This document shows, one piece after another, positions 34,104 to 42,260 of a DNA stretch of 44,683 nt. This DNA comes from Methanospirillaceae archaeon (lineage in GTDB: Archaea > Halobacteriota > Methanomicrobia > Methanomicrobiales > Methanospirillaceae). The notes below the pieces were generated by a model. That model had not been told where the DNA came from. It did not search any database and saw only the letters and a program-made list of their open reading frames with translations. The DNA lies in NCBI GenBank assembly GCA_016926505.1, contig JAFGOM010000075.1, positions 1 to 44,683 on the forward strand, read 5' to 3'. Position numbers and translations under genes: made by a program. Position 1 is the stretch's first letter, and each line of letters opens with the position of its first letter.

Positions 34104-34565
34104 TTATGAACTGATGAGTTTTCCATGCCGGTCAATCTCACCCCGATAAATCCGGGTACTTGATATCCATTTTCCGTCTTCTGCAAGCACGCAGCGTATC
34201 TGATGAATCTCGACACATGGTCTGCCCTGCTCATGGCGGATACAATTTATTTCATGTGCGGTCTTTATGGTCTCTTCACTGACAACAAGCACATCAAACG
34301 ATGATTCCAGCGTTGATCCAAAACGGTCGCTGAGTTCTTCGATCTCCCATGTTGCCTGTGGTGTGCATCTCTGTAAGAATGAAATAAGTTCCTGTAATCG
34401 TTTTTCATATGAGCGAACCGGATGATTCTTTCTTTTCGCAAATGCATCACTACACAGTCCGACGACAACATGCCCCTCTTGTCCTGCGATCTCAAACGCC
34501 CGTGAAAGAAGCATCTGGTGACCATCATGCAGAGGATCAAATGTCCCTCCGACCATAACCTTCAT
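34104..34565 (-). CDS. coaD: Archaeal phosphopantetheine adenylyltransferase
   Basis: This nucleotidyltransferase transfers AMP from ATP to 4'-phosphopantetheine, making dephospho-CoA, the penultimate step of coenzyme A synthesis. The 153-residue protein has the GGTFDPLHDGHQML motif (about residues 6-19) with the adenylyl-binding His-x2-His pattern, then VVGLCSDAFAKRK, a DVLVVSEETIKTAHEINCIR strand-helix (about 95) that corresponds to the archaeal EETxxxA(x)xIN signature, and a late ISSTRIYRGEID. The archaeal form is distant from bacterial CoaD. Its start codon is only 30 bases from that of the divergent gamma-carbonic-anhydrase-like gene, leaving little room for two separate promoters. Confidence 0.9.
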   Translation of the reverse strand: MKVMVGGTFDPLHDGHQMLLSRAFEIAGQEGHVVVGLCSDAFAKRKNHPVRSYEKRLQELISFLQRCTPQATWEIEELSDRFGSTLESSFDVLVVSEETIKTAHEINCIRHEQGRPCVEIHQIRCVLAEDGKWISSTRIYRGEIDRHGKLISS

Positions 34566-34595
34566 AGTTCTGAATAGTTAAGTTCCTATGTTATT

Positions 34596-35090
34596 ATGAA
34601 TTATCATCAATCTCCTGTCCCCGATAGTGTTTTTATTGCGCCGAATGCGACACTTACCGGTGATATTACCCTTGGTTCTTCGGCAAATATCTGGTTCGGA
34701 GCGGTTGTCCGGGCTGATAAGGCTGCAGTAACGATCGGTGACGGGAGCAATATCCAGGACACCTGTGTCGTCCATACATCCCGCTCCTTTCCGGTGATTA
34801 TCGGGCGCAATGTATCAGTCGGTCATGGCGCTATTCTGCACGGGTGTACGGTTGAAGATAATGTTCTCGTCGGTATGGGAGCCATTATATTAAACGGGGC
34901 CGTGATTCGGGAAGGATCTATAATCGGTGCCGGTGCACTGGTTTCTGAAGGAAAGAACATACCTTCCCGATCCCTTGTTCTCGGCCTACCCGGAAAAGTG
35001 GTGAGAGATGTGAGTGAGGATGAATACAGAGGTATCATTCACAATGCAGAAGAGTACGTAAAACTGGCAGGGAAGTACAGAAATGAATGA
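34596..35090 (+). CDS. Gamma-carbonic anhydrase-like left-handed beta-helix protein
   Basis: This 164-residue protein is a hexapeptide-repeat left-handed beta-helix of the gamma-carbonic anhydrase family. Repeats run from VFIAPNATLTGDITLGSSAN to about residue 135, and the family block WFGAVVRADKAAVTIGDGSN is followed by DTCVVHTS, VSVGHGAILHGCTV and GMGAIILNGAVI. The zinc-ligand His positions in VVHTS, VGHGA and LHGC are present. It could hydrate CO2 or be a structural relative; Cam-type acidic residues are hard to judge without alignment. It is the first gene of a tight operon, and its stop overlaps the HdrA-like start by eight bases. A role in supplying bicarbonate/CO2 to a redox reaction is inference. 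Confidence 0.88.
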   Translation: MNYHQSPVPDSVFIAPNATLTGDITLGSSANIWFGAVVRADKAAVTIGDGSNIQDTCVVHTSRSFPVIIGRNVSVGHGAILHGCTVEDNVLVGMGAIILNGAVIREGSIIGAGALVSEGKNIPSRSLVLGLPGKVVRDVSEDEYRGIIHNAEEYVKLAGKYRNE

Positions 35091-36369
35091 TGTTGTTGTT
35101 GTGGGAGCAGGAATTGCAGGGATAACCGCAGCCCTTGATATCGCGAATCATGGAATCTTTGTTCACCTTATCGAGCGTGAACCCTCAATCGGAGGACATA
35201 TGGCCATGCTTGATAAGACTTTTCCTACCAATGACTGTTCGATGTGTATCCTCTCTCCAAAGATGGTGGATGTTTCCCGGCATGAACGGATAACGGTTTA
35301 TACCACCACCGAAGTGACTTCGATCACGGGATCTGCGGGAAATTTTACCGTTATCGCACAGAGACATCCCCGGTATATTGATATGGAACGCTGTACCGGG
35401 TGTGGAGACTGTATTGATGTCTGCCCGGTCGAGGTCTATAATATGTTTGATGCGGGTCTCGGGGTACGAAAAGCAATCTACAAACCGCATAAACAGGTTG
35501 TGCCTGACTGTGTTGTCAGAGACATAAAACACTGTATCGACTGTGGTCTGTGTTATGATATCTGCGGAACCGGAGCAGTTCTTCATGATGACGAGGATCA
35601 GGTGGAGATACTGGAGATTCCTGCTACGGCTGTTGTTATCACAACCGGATATGATCTGTATGATGCCGGCGAAAAGAAACGGTACGGATATTTACGGATA
35701 CCGGACGTGATTACCAGTATCGAGTTTGAGCGGATGATCAATGCAAGCGGGCCGACGGGAGGAGAACTTCGGCGTCTGTCTGACGGAAATATTCCGGAAT
35801 CTATTGTTTTTATCCAGTGTGTTGGTTCCCGCGACATGACAGAATCGGGAAATGCATATTGTTCCTGTGTCTGTTGTATGTATGCAATAAAAAATGCGAT
35901 TCTTATCAAGGAGAAGTATCCCGATACCGAAGTTATTATCCTTTACATGGATATCCGGGCATATGGAAAAGGATACGAGGAGTACTACCAGCGTGCGGTT
36001 ACTATTGGAATACGGTTTATCCGGGCCCTTGCAGGTGATCTTTACGAGGTCGACCATTCCATCTGCATCAGGATAGAAGATACCGAGACAGGAGATATGG
36101 AGATTCTCAAACCACAACTTGTCATCCTCTCGGTTGCAATACAGCCGACATCTGATGCAGGAGAGATTGCAAAACGGTTTGGTATTGCATCTGATGATTA
36201 CGGATTTTTCCTCTCCCTTCATGAGAAGACCGGTATCGTGCAGACATCTGTTCCGGGGATCTTTATTGCCGGAACCTGTCGTGCCCCCAAAGACATCCCG
36301 GATACGGTGGCTGAAGGTGGAGCGGCTGCAATGCAGGCTGTGATTGAGACATTACAGGCAGGTCATTGA
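35083..36369 (+). CDS. Short HdrA-like FAD / iron-sulfur oxidoreductase
   Basis: The 428 residues match the middle of HdrA, the flavoprotein of heterodisulfide reductase that bifurcates electrons. Present are the FAD-binding VVVGAGIAGITAALDIANHG (residues 5-24), EREPSIGGHMAMLDKTFP, NDCSMCILSPKMVDV, one [4Fe-4S] ferredoxin motif CTGCGDCIDVCPVEV (about 104-118) and a second CIDCGLCYDIC (about 150-160), then EFERMINASGPTGGE, FIQCVGSRD, YCSCVCCMYAIKNAILIKEK and GTCRAPKDIPDTVAEGGAA. The usual N-terminal extension of about 130 residues and the C-terminal ferredoxin domain are missing, against roughly 650 residues for full HdrA. It overlaps its neighbours on both sides. It may work in a methanogenesis-independent redox step; its partners are unknown. 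Confidence 0.88.
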   Translation: MNDVVVVGAGIAGITAALDIANHGIFVHLIEREPSIGGHMAMLDKTFPTNDCSMCILSPKMVDVSRHERITVYTTTEVTSITGSAGNFTVIAQRHPRYIDMERCTGCGDCIDVCPVEVYNMFDAGLGVRKAIYKPHKQVVPDCVVRDIKHCIDCGLCYDICGTGAVLHDDEDQVEILEIPATAVVITTGYDLYDAGEKKRYGYLRIPDVITSIEFERMINASGPTGGELRRLSDGNIPESIVFIQCVGSRDMTESGNAYCSCVCCMYAIKNAILIKEKYPDTEVIILYMDIRAYGKGYEEYYQRAVTIGIRFIRALAGDLYEVDHSICIRIEDTETGDMEILKPQLVILSVAIQPTSDAGEIAKRFGIASDDYGFFLSLHEKTGIVQTSVPGIFIAGTCRAPKDIPDTVAEGGAAAMQAVIETLQAGH

Positions 36370-37439
36370 TGAAAGAGGATAGATCCGGGTATACTATCTG
36401 GTTTGATCGCGGGACACCGGGGATTGGATATATTGATCAGACCTGTATTCCCGGCACATACCGGGTAACCATGGCTTATACACCCCATGAACTGGCTGGA
36501 GCGATACAGGTACTGGCCATTCGGGGAGCACCAGCTCTTGGTGTAGCCGGTGCATACGGAGTGGCTCTGGCTGCATTATGTGCCGATGCTGAATCTATCG
36601 ATTCTTTTCTGGATACAATAAAAAAAGATGCTGATATGCTCAGAAGAACACGACCCACTGCAGTTAACCTCTCATATGGTATTGACAGGGTCTTTGGAAG
36701 GATAAGGCAGGAGAAGGACGTGCATCTTGCAAAAGAAGCAGCTCTTGCAGAAGCAGACGCTGTTGCCAGGGAGGATGAACAAATGTGCCGGGGTATCGGA
36801 GAGACTGGCAACGCCCTTATCCCTAACCGCTGTACTATCCTTACCCACTGTAATGCCGGTGCCCTTGCCTGTTCTACCTGGGGGACGGCTCTCGGGGTTA
36901 TCAGGTCAGCGGTGGCAGCAGGAAAAGAGGTATCTGTGTATGCATGCGAGACCCGGCCGCTTCTCCAGGGTGCCCGGCTGACAGCCTGGGAACTCAAAGA
37001 GGAAAAGATTCCCGTTACTGTTATTACAGATTCCATGGCAGCAATGCTGATGCGGAAAAGTATGATTGACCTTGTGATCGTGGGAGCAGATCGCATTACC
37101 CGGGATGTTGTTGTGAATAAAATAGGAACGTACATGCATGCGGTCTGTGCGAAGTATCATGGGATTCCGTTTTATGTCGCTGCCCCTCTCTCTACCTTTG
37201 ATCTCACTTCTTCTGAGATTGATATTACGATAGAAGAGCGTGATCGGGATGAGATCGCCCGATGGGGGGGTCATATAACGGTACCCCCTGATGTTTCGGT
37301 CTATAATCCTGCATTTGATCCGACACCGGTGCAGATGATCACTGGAATTATTACGGAATTTGGTCTCCTGCGGCTTCCTGATGACTGGGATCGGGTAACA
37401 GAGCAGGTTAGTATGGCAGATCGCATAATCCGGGATTAG
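36369..37439 (+). CDS. mtnA: S-methyl-5-thioribose-1-phosphate isomerase
   Basis: MtnA converts methylthioribose-1-phosphate to methylthioribulose-1-phosphate in recycling of the methylthioadenosine made from SAM. It belongs to the eIF2B-alpha-like family; regulatory aIF2B subunits are close relatives. The 356-residue sequence has AIRGAPALGVAGAYGVALAA (about 49-68), RPTAVNLSYGIDRV (about 96), TILTHCNAGALACSTWGTAL (about 155-174) with the catalytic Cys region, VYACETRPLLQGARLTAWEL, and IVGADRITRDVVVNKIGTYM (about 236) with the catalytic Asp. The ATG overlaps the stop of the HdrA-like gene. It follows a redox gene rather than other salvage genes, which is unusual. The DadD-like deaminase elsewhere in the window would produce its precursor chain. 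Confidence 0.93.
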   Translation: MKEDRSGYTIWFDRGTPGIGYIDQTCIPGTYRVTMAYTPHELAGAIQVLAIRGAPALGVAGAYGVALAALCADAESIDSFLDTIKKDADMLRRTRPTAVNLSYGIDRVFGRIRQEKDVHLAKEAALAEADAVAREDEQMCRGIGETGNALIPNRCTILTHCNAGALACSTWGTALGVIRSAVAAGKEVSVYACETRPLLQGARLTAWELKEEKIPVTVITDSMAAMLMRKSMIDLVIVGADRITRDVVVNKIGTYMHAVCAKYHGIPFYVAAPLSTFDLTSSEIDITIEERDRDEIARWGGHITVPPDVSVYNPAFDPTPVQMITGIITEFGLLRLPDDWDRVTEQVSMADRIIRD

Positions 37440-37442
37440 AAT

Positions 37443-38168
37443 ATGGTCTTTGAGTATTCAGTTACCTTTCAGTCAGTCCTTACACTCATTGGGTTAATTA
37501 CCGTCGTGTTTCTCCTTTTTTTCCTGATTATTAGTTCCATCCTTATTGTACTACTGGTGTATGCTTTAAAAACAGGTATCGTGCCATTTCCCAGGTTTTT
37601 AAAGGCAGGGATTTTATTTTTTGAGACATTTATGATCTGGTTTATCAGGGTAGCCGGGATCAATGATACTGATTTCTGGAGGTTCATGGCTGGACTTCAG
37701 AATAATCTGAATAAACAGGCTTTTTCTGAAGTCCCTATCGATAAACGTGCGGTTTTTCTTCCCCAATGTCTTCGGTCTGCCAAATGCCCGGCACACCTTG
37801 AACCTGAAGGGTTGAAATGTCGTTCATGCGGGTTATGTACCGTTGGTCAGGCACACAGAGTTCTGCAAGGACTTGGATACCGGGTTTTTATTGTACCCGG
37901 GTCCTCTTTTATCGGGCGGATGATTAAGAAGTACCGGATAAAGGGAGTAATCGGGGTAGGTTGTCTGATTGAGATTAAAGACGGTCTTGAGATGGCTGAT
38001 AAAGCAGGTTATGTCGCAATGGGGGTTGTGTCAGACAAGGATGGATGTGTTGAGACATCAGTGAACTGGGAATCAGTCTATGAGATAGCAATGCTTGGTC
38101 TTGATCCGGCATCATTTCCAGACTCTATATTGGAATTTCTTCCCGCTTCCGAGGAACCCCGAGCCTGA
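37443..38168 (+). CDS. DUF116 membrane protein with Cys motif
   Basis: This 241-residue DUF116 protein has a hydrophobic N terminus with about two membrane segments (residues 12-42 and 52-70), then a cytoplasmic domain. The domain contains CLRSAKCPAHLEPEGLKCRS, continuing CGLC (about residues 108-131), a five-Cys cluster that could bind iron-sulfur or zinc, followed by GYRVFIVPGSSFIGRMIKKY and GVIGVGCLIEIKDGLEMADK. Function is unknown; DUF116 proteins are common in methanogens and some bacteria. It starts three bases after the mtnA stop and completes a four-gene operon with the HdrA-like protein. It could anchor an iron-sulfur partner at the membrane, which is inference. Confidence 0.85.
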   Translation: MVFEYSVTFQSVLTLIGLITVVFLLFFLIISSILIVLLVYALKTGIVPFPRFLKAGILFFETFMIWFIRVAGINDTDFWRFMAGLQNNLNKQAFSEVPIDKRAVFLPQCLRSAKCPAHLEPEGLKCRSCGLCTVGQAHRVLQGLGYRVFIVPGSSFIGRMIKKYRIKGVIGVGCLIEIKDGLEMADKAGYVAMGVVSDKDGCVETSVNWESVYEIAMLGLDPASFPDSILEFLPASEEPRA

Positions 38169-38292
38169 ACCGGCAATGTTTTTTTAAAACGATTCTCTCA
38201 TCAAAAAGGGAGATTCCGGTATATCATTCCGAAAGATCTTCTGGCACCATAATGATTATCCGGAGTTTTTTAGTAACTGACTGAATTTATGC

Positions 38293-39135
38293 TTAAAAGA
38301 GATATGCTGACAGGGTAAAGATTACCAGTGATGCAAACATCCCGGCCTTAAGGATAGTCGTACTTTTTTTCTTTCTGATGCAGGAAGAATCACTACAGTT
38401 ACATGCCAGAACACTCCCGGTAATTAACAGGAGATCGACCGGGATTATCCCGAACAGGTACCAAACTCCCCAGCGGAAATAAAGGACCAGGCTTGTTGCA
38501 ACCCCGAGGAGGGAGAAGAGAAGAGCTATTCTGGAACACACCGGTATACCTGCCTTAATGGCCAGGGTAACCGCACCCCCGGCCGCATCACCGGCAACAT
38601 CTTCACAATCTTTGAGGATCTCTCTGGTCATCATGACAAAGAAGGTTGCTCCGCTGACGGCAATATTTGCCATAACGCCGGACAGCCCTGCAAAGGCTCC
38701 TCCAAAAAGGAAGATGCTTGCTGAAAGATATGAGACGGCAATATTTCCCAAGACCGGCATCGATTTTAACCGCCAGGCATAGAGGACAAGGAGGATCGAG
38801 TTTACGAGGCCGATACAGAAGGGGATGAAAAATCCTGTATAAAGACCGATTGCATTCCCCACGAAAAAGAGAAGTACTGCATACCATAGTGCTCCATTTT
38901 TAGAGATAAGACCGGCAGGAATCGGTCTTTGTGGCCGGTTGATAGCATCAATTGCCACATCAAAGTAATCATTGATGACGTTGCCGGCAGCAGTAATGCA
39001 TGCAATCATGAGAAAGCAGGCAAAGACAACAGGGGTAACCGTCCCGGTTGCAATAAAAAAAGCCAGTATCCCGGCAAGTCCTGCAACAACAGCATTTACC
39101 GGTCTTGTGATGACCAGGTACGGAGAGAGGATCAT
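38293..39135 (-). CDS. UbiA-family geranylgeranylglyceryl phosphate geranylgeranyltransferase
   Basis: This membrane prenyltransferase, 280 residues with about eight hydrophobic segments, should add the second geranylgeranyl chain to the archaeal lipid precursor (DGGGP synthase). The two Mg-diphosphate motifs are visible: NDYFDVAIDAINRPQRPIP (about residues 54-72) and KDCEDVAGDAAGG (about 175-187). The N-terminal VITRPVNAVVAGLAGILAFF is typical of archaeal members. Other UbiA substrates cannot be excluded, but the RPQRPIP stretch favours the lipid enzyme. The 5' end lies close to tRNA-Arg on the same strand, 17 bases from the tRNA 3' end, suggesting read-through from the tRNA promoter or a compact own promoter. 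Confidence 0.88.
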   Translation of the reverse strand: MILSPYLVITRPVNAVVAGLAGILAFFIATGTVTPVVFACFLMIACITAAGNVINDYFDVAIDAINRPQRPIPAGLISKNGALWYAVLLFFVGNAIGLYTGFFIPFCIGLVNSILLVLYAWRLKSMPVLGNIAVSYLSASIFLFGGAFAGLSGVMANIAVSGATFFVMMTREILKDCEDVAGDAAGGAVTLAIKAGIPVCSRIALLFSLLGVATSLVLYFRWGVWYLFGIIPVDLLLITGSVLACNCSDSSCIRKKKSTTILKAGMFASLVIFTLSAYLF

Positions 39136-39151
39136 CGTTTGTTCCTAAAAA

Positions 39152-39226
39152 CGGGCGTGGAGGGATTTGAACCCCCGACATTCAGCTTAGGAGGCTGACG
39201 CCCTATCCTGACTAGGCCACACGCCC
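39152..39226 (-). tRNA. tRNA-Arg (anticodon CCT)
   Basis: Minus-strand cloverleaf: acceptor GGGCGTG pairs with CACGCCC, the D arm contains CTAGTCAGGATAG, the stem TCAGC/GCTGA holds the loop CTCCTAA with anticodon CCT, and the T arm is GGGGGTTCAAATCCCTC. CCA is not encoded and there is no intron. It lies between the prenyltransferase and the divergent Trm1 gene. Confidence 0.95.
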
Positions 39227-39251
39227 TTCCCTATGGTATGGGCGAGGGATA

Positions 39252-39262
39252 GGTATAAGGGT
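39252..39262. promoter_or_regulatory. TATA-like element between tRNA-Arg and trm1
   Basis: GGTATAAGGGT is TATA-like on the plus strand, and its complement CTTATACC is TATA-like on the minus strand. It is about 30 bases from the tRNA-Arg 5' end and about 33 from an ATG at 39290 of trm1. One element may serve both directions. Confidence 0.35.
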
Positions 39263-39277
39263 ATCGAAACGCCACAT

Positions 39278-40402
39278 ATGAGCCGGATTATGGAGTTAAT
39301 ACCAGTCCGTGAGGGTGATGTGCAGTGTATGGTCTCAAAGACAGATGCTTCGCTTCATTTCCCCCCGGGAAGCGGACAGGTCTTTTATAATCCCCGTATG
39401 GTCTTTAACCGGGATATGACCATTCTGATGATGAAAGCCTTACAACCGGGATCTTATCTGGATGCCATGGGTGCATCAGGGATCAGGGGATTTCGCGTCG
39501 CAGCCGAGTGCGGGATACCGGTTACCATTAACGATCATAATCCGGTTGCCGTGGATCTTATAACAAAGAATAGCAGGTTAATCCCCGGCCGGATCGAGGT
39601 TACCTGCCGGGATGCAAACGCCCTCATGCATGAGAGACATTTTCATGCCGTGGATCTGGATCCTTTTGGATCCCCGGTTCCGTTTCTTGATGCCGGCCTG
39701 ACAAGTGCCCTGCAATACCTGTTTGTGACCGCTACCGATACCGCACCACTCTGCGGTGCCCATAAAAAAGCAGGAATTCGCCGGTATAATGCAATTCCAG
39801 GAAATACCGAGTACCATTCCGAGGTGGGATTGCGTATTCTTCTTGGCTGTGTCGCAAGAAAAGCCGCCCAGTACGACCTCGGTATCAATCCTTTATTCTG
39901 TTTTGCCCGCCAACATTATGTCAGGTTACATTGTAGTATCAGGAAAGGGGCGAAACGGGCTGATACTACTCTTTTTAATCTTGGATTTGTGTATCACTGT
40001 TATTCCTGCATGTATCGGATGGAGGAACAGGGTTTTTTTCCTTCGGTACCTGTATGTCCGTACTGTGGATCAAAACTCGAACCTATCGGACCTCTCTGGA
40101 TGGGACAAACGAACGATCCCCTGTCACTTGCAGCAGTGCGGGAACAGATTAAGCACTCGGCTCTCTCTTCTCCTCTTCAAACAGAACGTCTCATCGATCT
40201 TTTGTTACAGGAACTGCCGATGGCGAGCTTTTATGACTATCATCATCTCGCCCGGAAAATCAGGATCTCACCGGCTCCTGTCGATTCAATCCTTGATGCA
40301 TTGCAAAGACGGGGATACCTGGCAAGCAGGGTCCATTACACGGGAACCGGGTTGAAAACGAATGCCCCGATGCACGAGATACTGGAGTGTATTCGTGTAT
40401 AG
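39278..40402 (+). CDS. trm1: tRNA (guanine-26,N2-N2) dimethyltransferase
   Basis: Trm1 uses SAM to dimethylate G26 at the hinge of many tRNAs. From 39278 it has 374 residues, normal for archaea. Motifs: FPPGSGQVFYNPRMVFNRDM (about residues 26-45), the SAM-binding LDAMGASGIRGFRVAAECG (about 62), the catalytic-type VDLDPFGSPVPFLDAG (about 126-141), TDTAPLCGAH, and the C-terminal zinc motif YHCYSCMYRMEE, then CPYCGSKL (about 243-272). A longer frame begins at 39233, seven bases from tRNA-Arg, but would cover the tRNA promoter. ATG 39278 or 39290 is therefore more likely. It is divergent from tRNA-Arg and may share a promoter element with it. Confidence 0.93.
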   Translation: MSRIMELIPVREGDVQCMVSKTDASLHFPPGSGQVFYNPRMVFNRDMTILMMKALQPGSYLDAMGASGIRGFRVAAECGIPVTINDHNPVAVDLITKNSRLIPGRIEVTCRDANALMHERHFHAVDLDPFGSPVPFLDAGLTSALQYLFVTATDTAPLCGAHKKAGIRRYNAIPGNTEYHSEVGLRILLGCVARKAAQYDLGINPLFCFARQHYVRLHCSIRKGAKRADTTLFNLGFVYHCYSCMYRMEEQGFFPSVPVCPYCGSKLEPIGPLWMGQTNDPLSLAAVREQIKHSALSSPLQTERLIDLLLQELPMASFYDYHHLARKIRISPAPVDSILDALQRRGYLASRVHYTGTGLKTNAPMHEILECIRV

Positions 40403-40679
40403 AAAATCTCTTTTTATCAAGAGAACGGATTAAATCCCAGATGATATGCGGTCACGATGAGAAACACGCATGGGTATGTCCTGTTATCGTACCGGATCAG
40501 ACAGGAGCAGGATCGGCCGGGTATAATAAGAATGATAATTCCCAGAAACACGAATAACCTCTTAAAACAGACATACCTCGCATATTGCCTTGTTTGTTGA
40601 GGATATGTTATCCGGCGCCACCCTTTGATAAGGAAGGAGAATCCTCCTTTATGACATCCCAGCCGGCAATCCGGATTTA

Positions 40680-41792
40680 TCAACGGTCGATGATTATCTG
40701 GAGGAGATCCTCATCATGTAAGGTATGCAGGATTCCTACCCGCTGGGCTTCATGCTTAACCGAGGTTCCCCATATCCGGGCATACCTGAACCGGTCAACG
40801 AAATCACGGTGAAGCCTCCTGCAGACATCCTCAACGGTTGATCCTTCCCTGATGATGAGTGGCTCTTCCAGGTCCGCAAGTCCGCTCTGTGGTTTAAGAT
40901 ATATTCTGATAAACCGCAGCCGGTAAAAGATATCATCTTTTAACGCTTCCATGTGAAACCCGGTTGCTGCCGATATCATGATGGGATCCTGGTTAAATCG
41001 GTCTTTGAGATTATTCTCAATGGTTGTTTTTTCACCATCAGATATCAGGTCAATCTTGTTTACTGCGAGAACCGCGGGGATATAGACCCTGCTTCCCATG
41101 AGGCTGTCTATTAATTCGTCCTGAGTAGCATTCCCCCTGATAAGGATATCAGCACTTGCAATCCGGTGTTCGGTCAGGATAGATCTTACTTCATCGATAT
41201 CAAGGTCAAGTGTACCGACTGCGTTTAACCGGACACCACCGCGGGCTGTCTTTTTGACTGTGATATCAGGTTTTGGGGTATTTACCCGGATTCCGGCATC
41301 ATAGAGCTCTTTTAAGAGGATATCGACATGTTGCTGGTTAAACACATCAGAGAGCAGCACGATGATATCTGCAGTTCGTACAACCGCAATAACCTCTTTT
41401 CCCCGTCCCTTTCCGAGAGCTGCTCCTGCAATAAGACCAGGAATATCAAGAATCTGGATCTTGGCACCTTTATGTTCCATGGCTCCCGGAACTACGGTGA
41501 GGGTGGTAAAGGCATAATCAGCAGTCTCACTGGTGGTCCCGGTCAGGGTGTTCATGAGCGTTGATTTCCCGGTTGAAGGGAACCCGACCAAAACAACAGT
41601 GGCATCTCCTGATTTCTTGACCGAGTATCCTTCTCCGCCACCCCCTGCTTTGAGGGCACGATTAACGGCATCTTCTTTTAACCGCGCCAGTTTTGCCTTT
41701 ATTCTTCCTATATGCTTAGAGGTGGCTTTATTGTAGGGCGTCCGCTGGATCTCGTCTTCCAGTTCCTTTATCTGATCTTCGATTCCAGCCAT
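40680..41792 (-). CDS. DRG-type GTP-binding protein with TGS domain
   Basis: This 370-residue OBG/DRG-family GTPase is the archaeal relative of developmentally regulated GTP-binding protein, thought to act on ribosomes. An N-terminal helical region (IEDQIKELEDEIQRTPYNKA) is followed by the P-loop VGFPSTGKSTLMN (about residues 69-81), the switch segment YAFTTLTVVPG, DIPGLIAGAALGKGRGKEVI (G3, about 115), an inserted helical domain, VLAVNKIDLIS (G4 NKxD, about 240), and a C-terminal TGS domain with IREGSTVEDVCRRLHRDFVD (about 312-331). All GTPase motifs are intact and the length is standard. It is convergent with trm1 across a 277-bp spacer in which I see no gene. Confidence 0.93.
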   Translation of the reverse strand: MAGIEDQIKELEDEIQRTPYNKATSKHIGRIKAKLARLKEDAVNRALKAGGGGEGYSVKKSGDATVVLVGFPSTGKSTLMNTLTGTTSETADYAFTTLTVVPGAMEHKGAKIQILDIPGLIAGAALGKGRGKEVIAVVRTADIIVLLSDVFNQQHVDILLKELYDAGIRVNTPKPDITVKKTARGGVRLNAVGTLDLDIDEVRSILTEHRIASADILIRGNATQDELIDSLMGSRVYIPAVLAVNKIDLISDGEKTTIENNLKDRFNQDPIMISAATGFHMEALKDDIFYRLRFIRIYLKPQSGLADLEEPLIIREGSTVEDVCRRLHRDFVDRFRYARIWGTSVKHEAQRVGILHTLHDEDLLQIIIDR

Positions 41793-41940
41793 TCCTTATT
41801 ACTTTATCAGGGGATGCTCATATAGGTGTGGTGTGTAACCTGAGTTCGCAGTAATCTACTCTTTTTTATGTACCATGTATCTGAAATATTCAGATGAACG
41901 GTTGATTCTATCCTATCTCTGGCGCAGGTTAAATCGTCAG

Positions 41941-41950
41941 TTTTAATAAG
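41941..41950 (+). promoter_or_regulatory. TATA box of tRNA-Glu
   Basis: TTTTAATAAG is centred about 33 bases upstream of the tRNA-Glu 5' end, where an archaeal TATA element is expected. Confidence 0.45.
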
Positions 41951-41977
41951 TAGCGGTACGTACGGATATAGGCACTT

Positions 41978-42051
41978 GCTGATATAGTGTAGCCGGTCAA
42001 TCATGGAGGACTCTCACTCCTTCGACTGGGGTTCAAATCCCCATATCAGCA
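41978..42051 (+). tRNA. tRNA-Glu (anticodon CTC)
   Basis: Acceptor GCTGATA pairs with TATCAGC. The stem GAGGA/TCCTT (one G-U) holds the loop CTCTCAC with anticodon CTC, and the T arm is CTGGGGTTCAAATCCCCA. CCA is not encoded. Its 3' side is followed by sequence that looks accessory, so it could be an integration target. Confidence 0.94.
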
Positions 42052-42067
42052 TGAGTAACCAAAGTTC

Positions 42068-42110
42068 AAAGCCTTTTCAATTCTGTTGAAGGGCTTTAAA
42101 CTCATTTTTT
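42068..42110 (+). terminator. Hairpin and T run after tRNA-Glu
   Basis: AAAGCC (42068-42073) pairs with GGCTTT (42092-42097), and TCAA/TTGA pairs inside. A T run follows at 42105-42110. This resembles a terminator for the tRNA transcript. Confidence 0.45.
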
Positions 42111-42260
42111 ACTAAAAATAAGGCTAAAATGGATAGTTTTTTCCATCGCTGTGTAAAGTTTACTTTACATGAATGTCTGGATCGTATTAAAATAAATCAT
42201 AATTCTGCCAGGGTTCCATGCAGGGTAACTGCCTGACTACCCGGAATCTGGCAGGAGTCC

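Noticed and set aside
36369-37439. MtnA as a translation factor aIF2B subunit
   Set aside because: The catalytic Cys region and the IVGADR motif with Asp favour the isomerase, though the families are related.
40403-40679. Minus-strand frame between trm1 and the DRG gene
   Set aside because: It sits in a short convergent spacer and shows no recognisable protein pattern.
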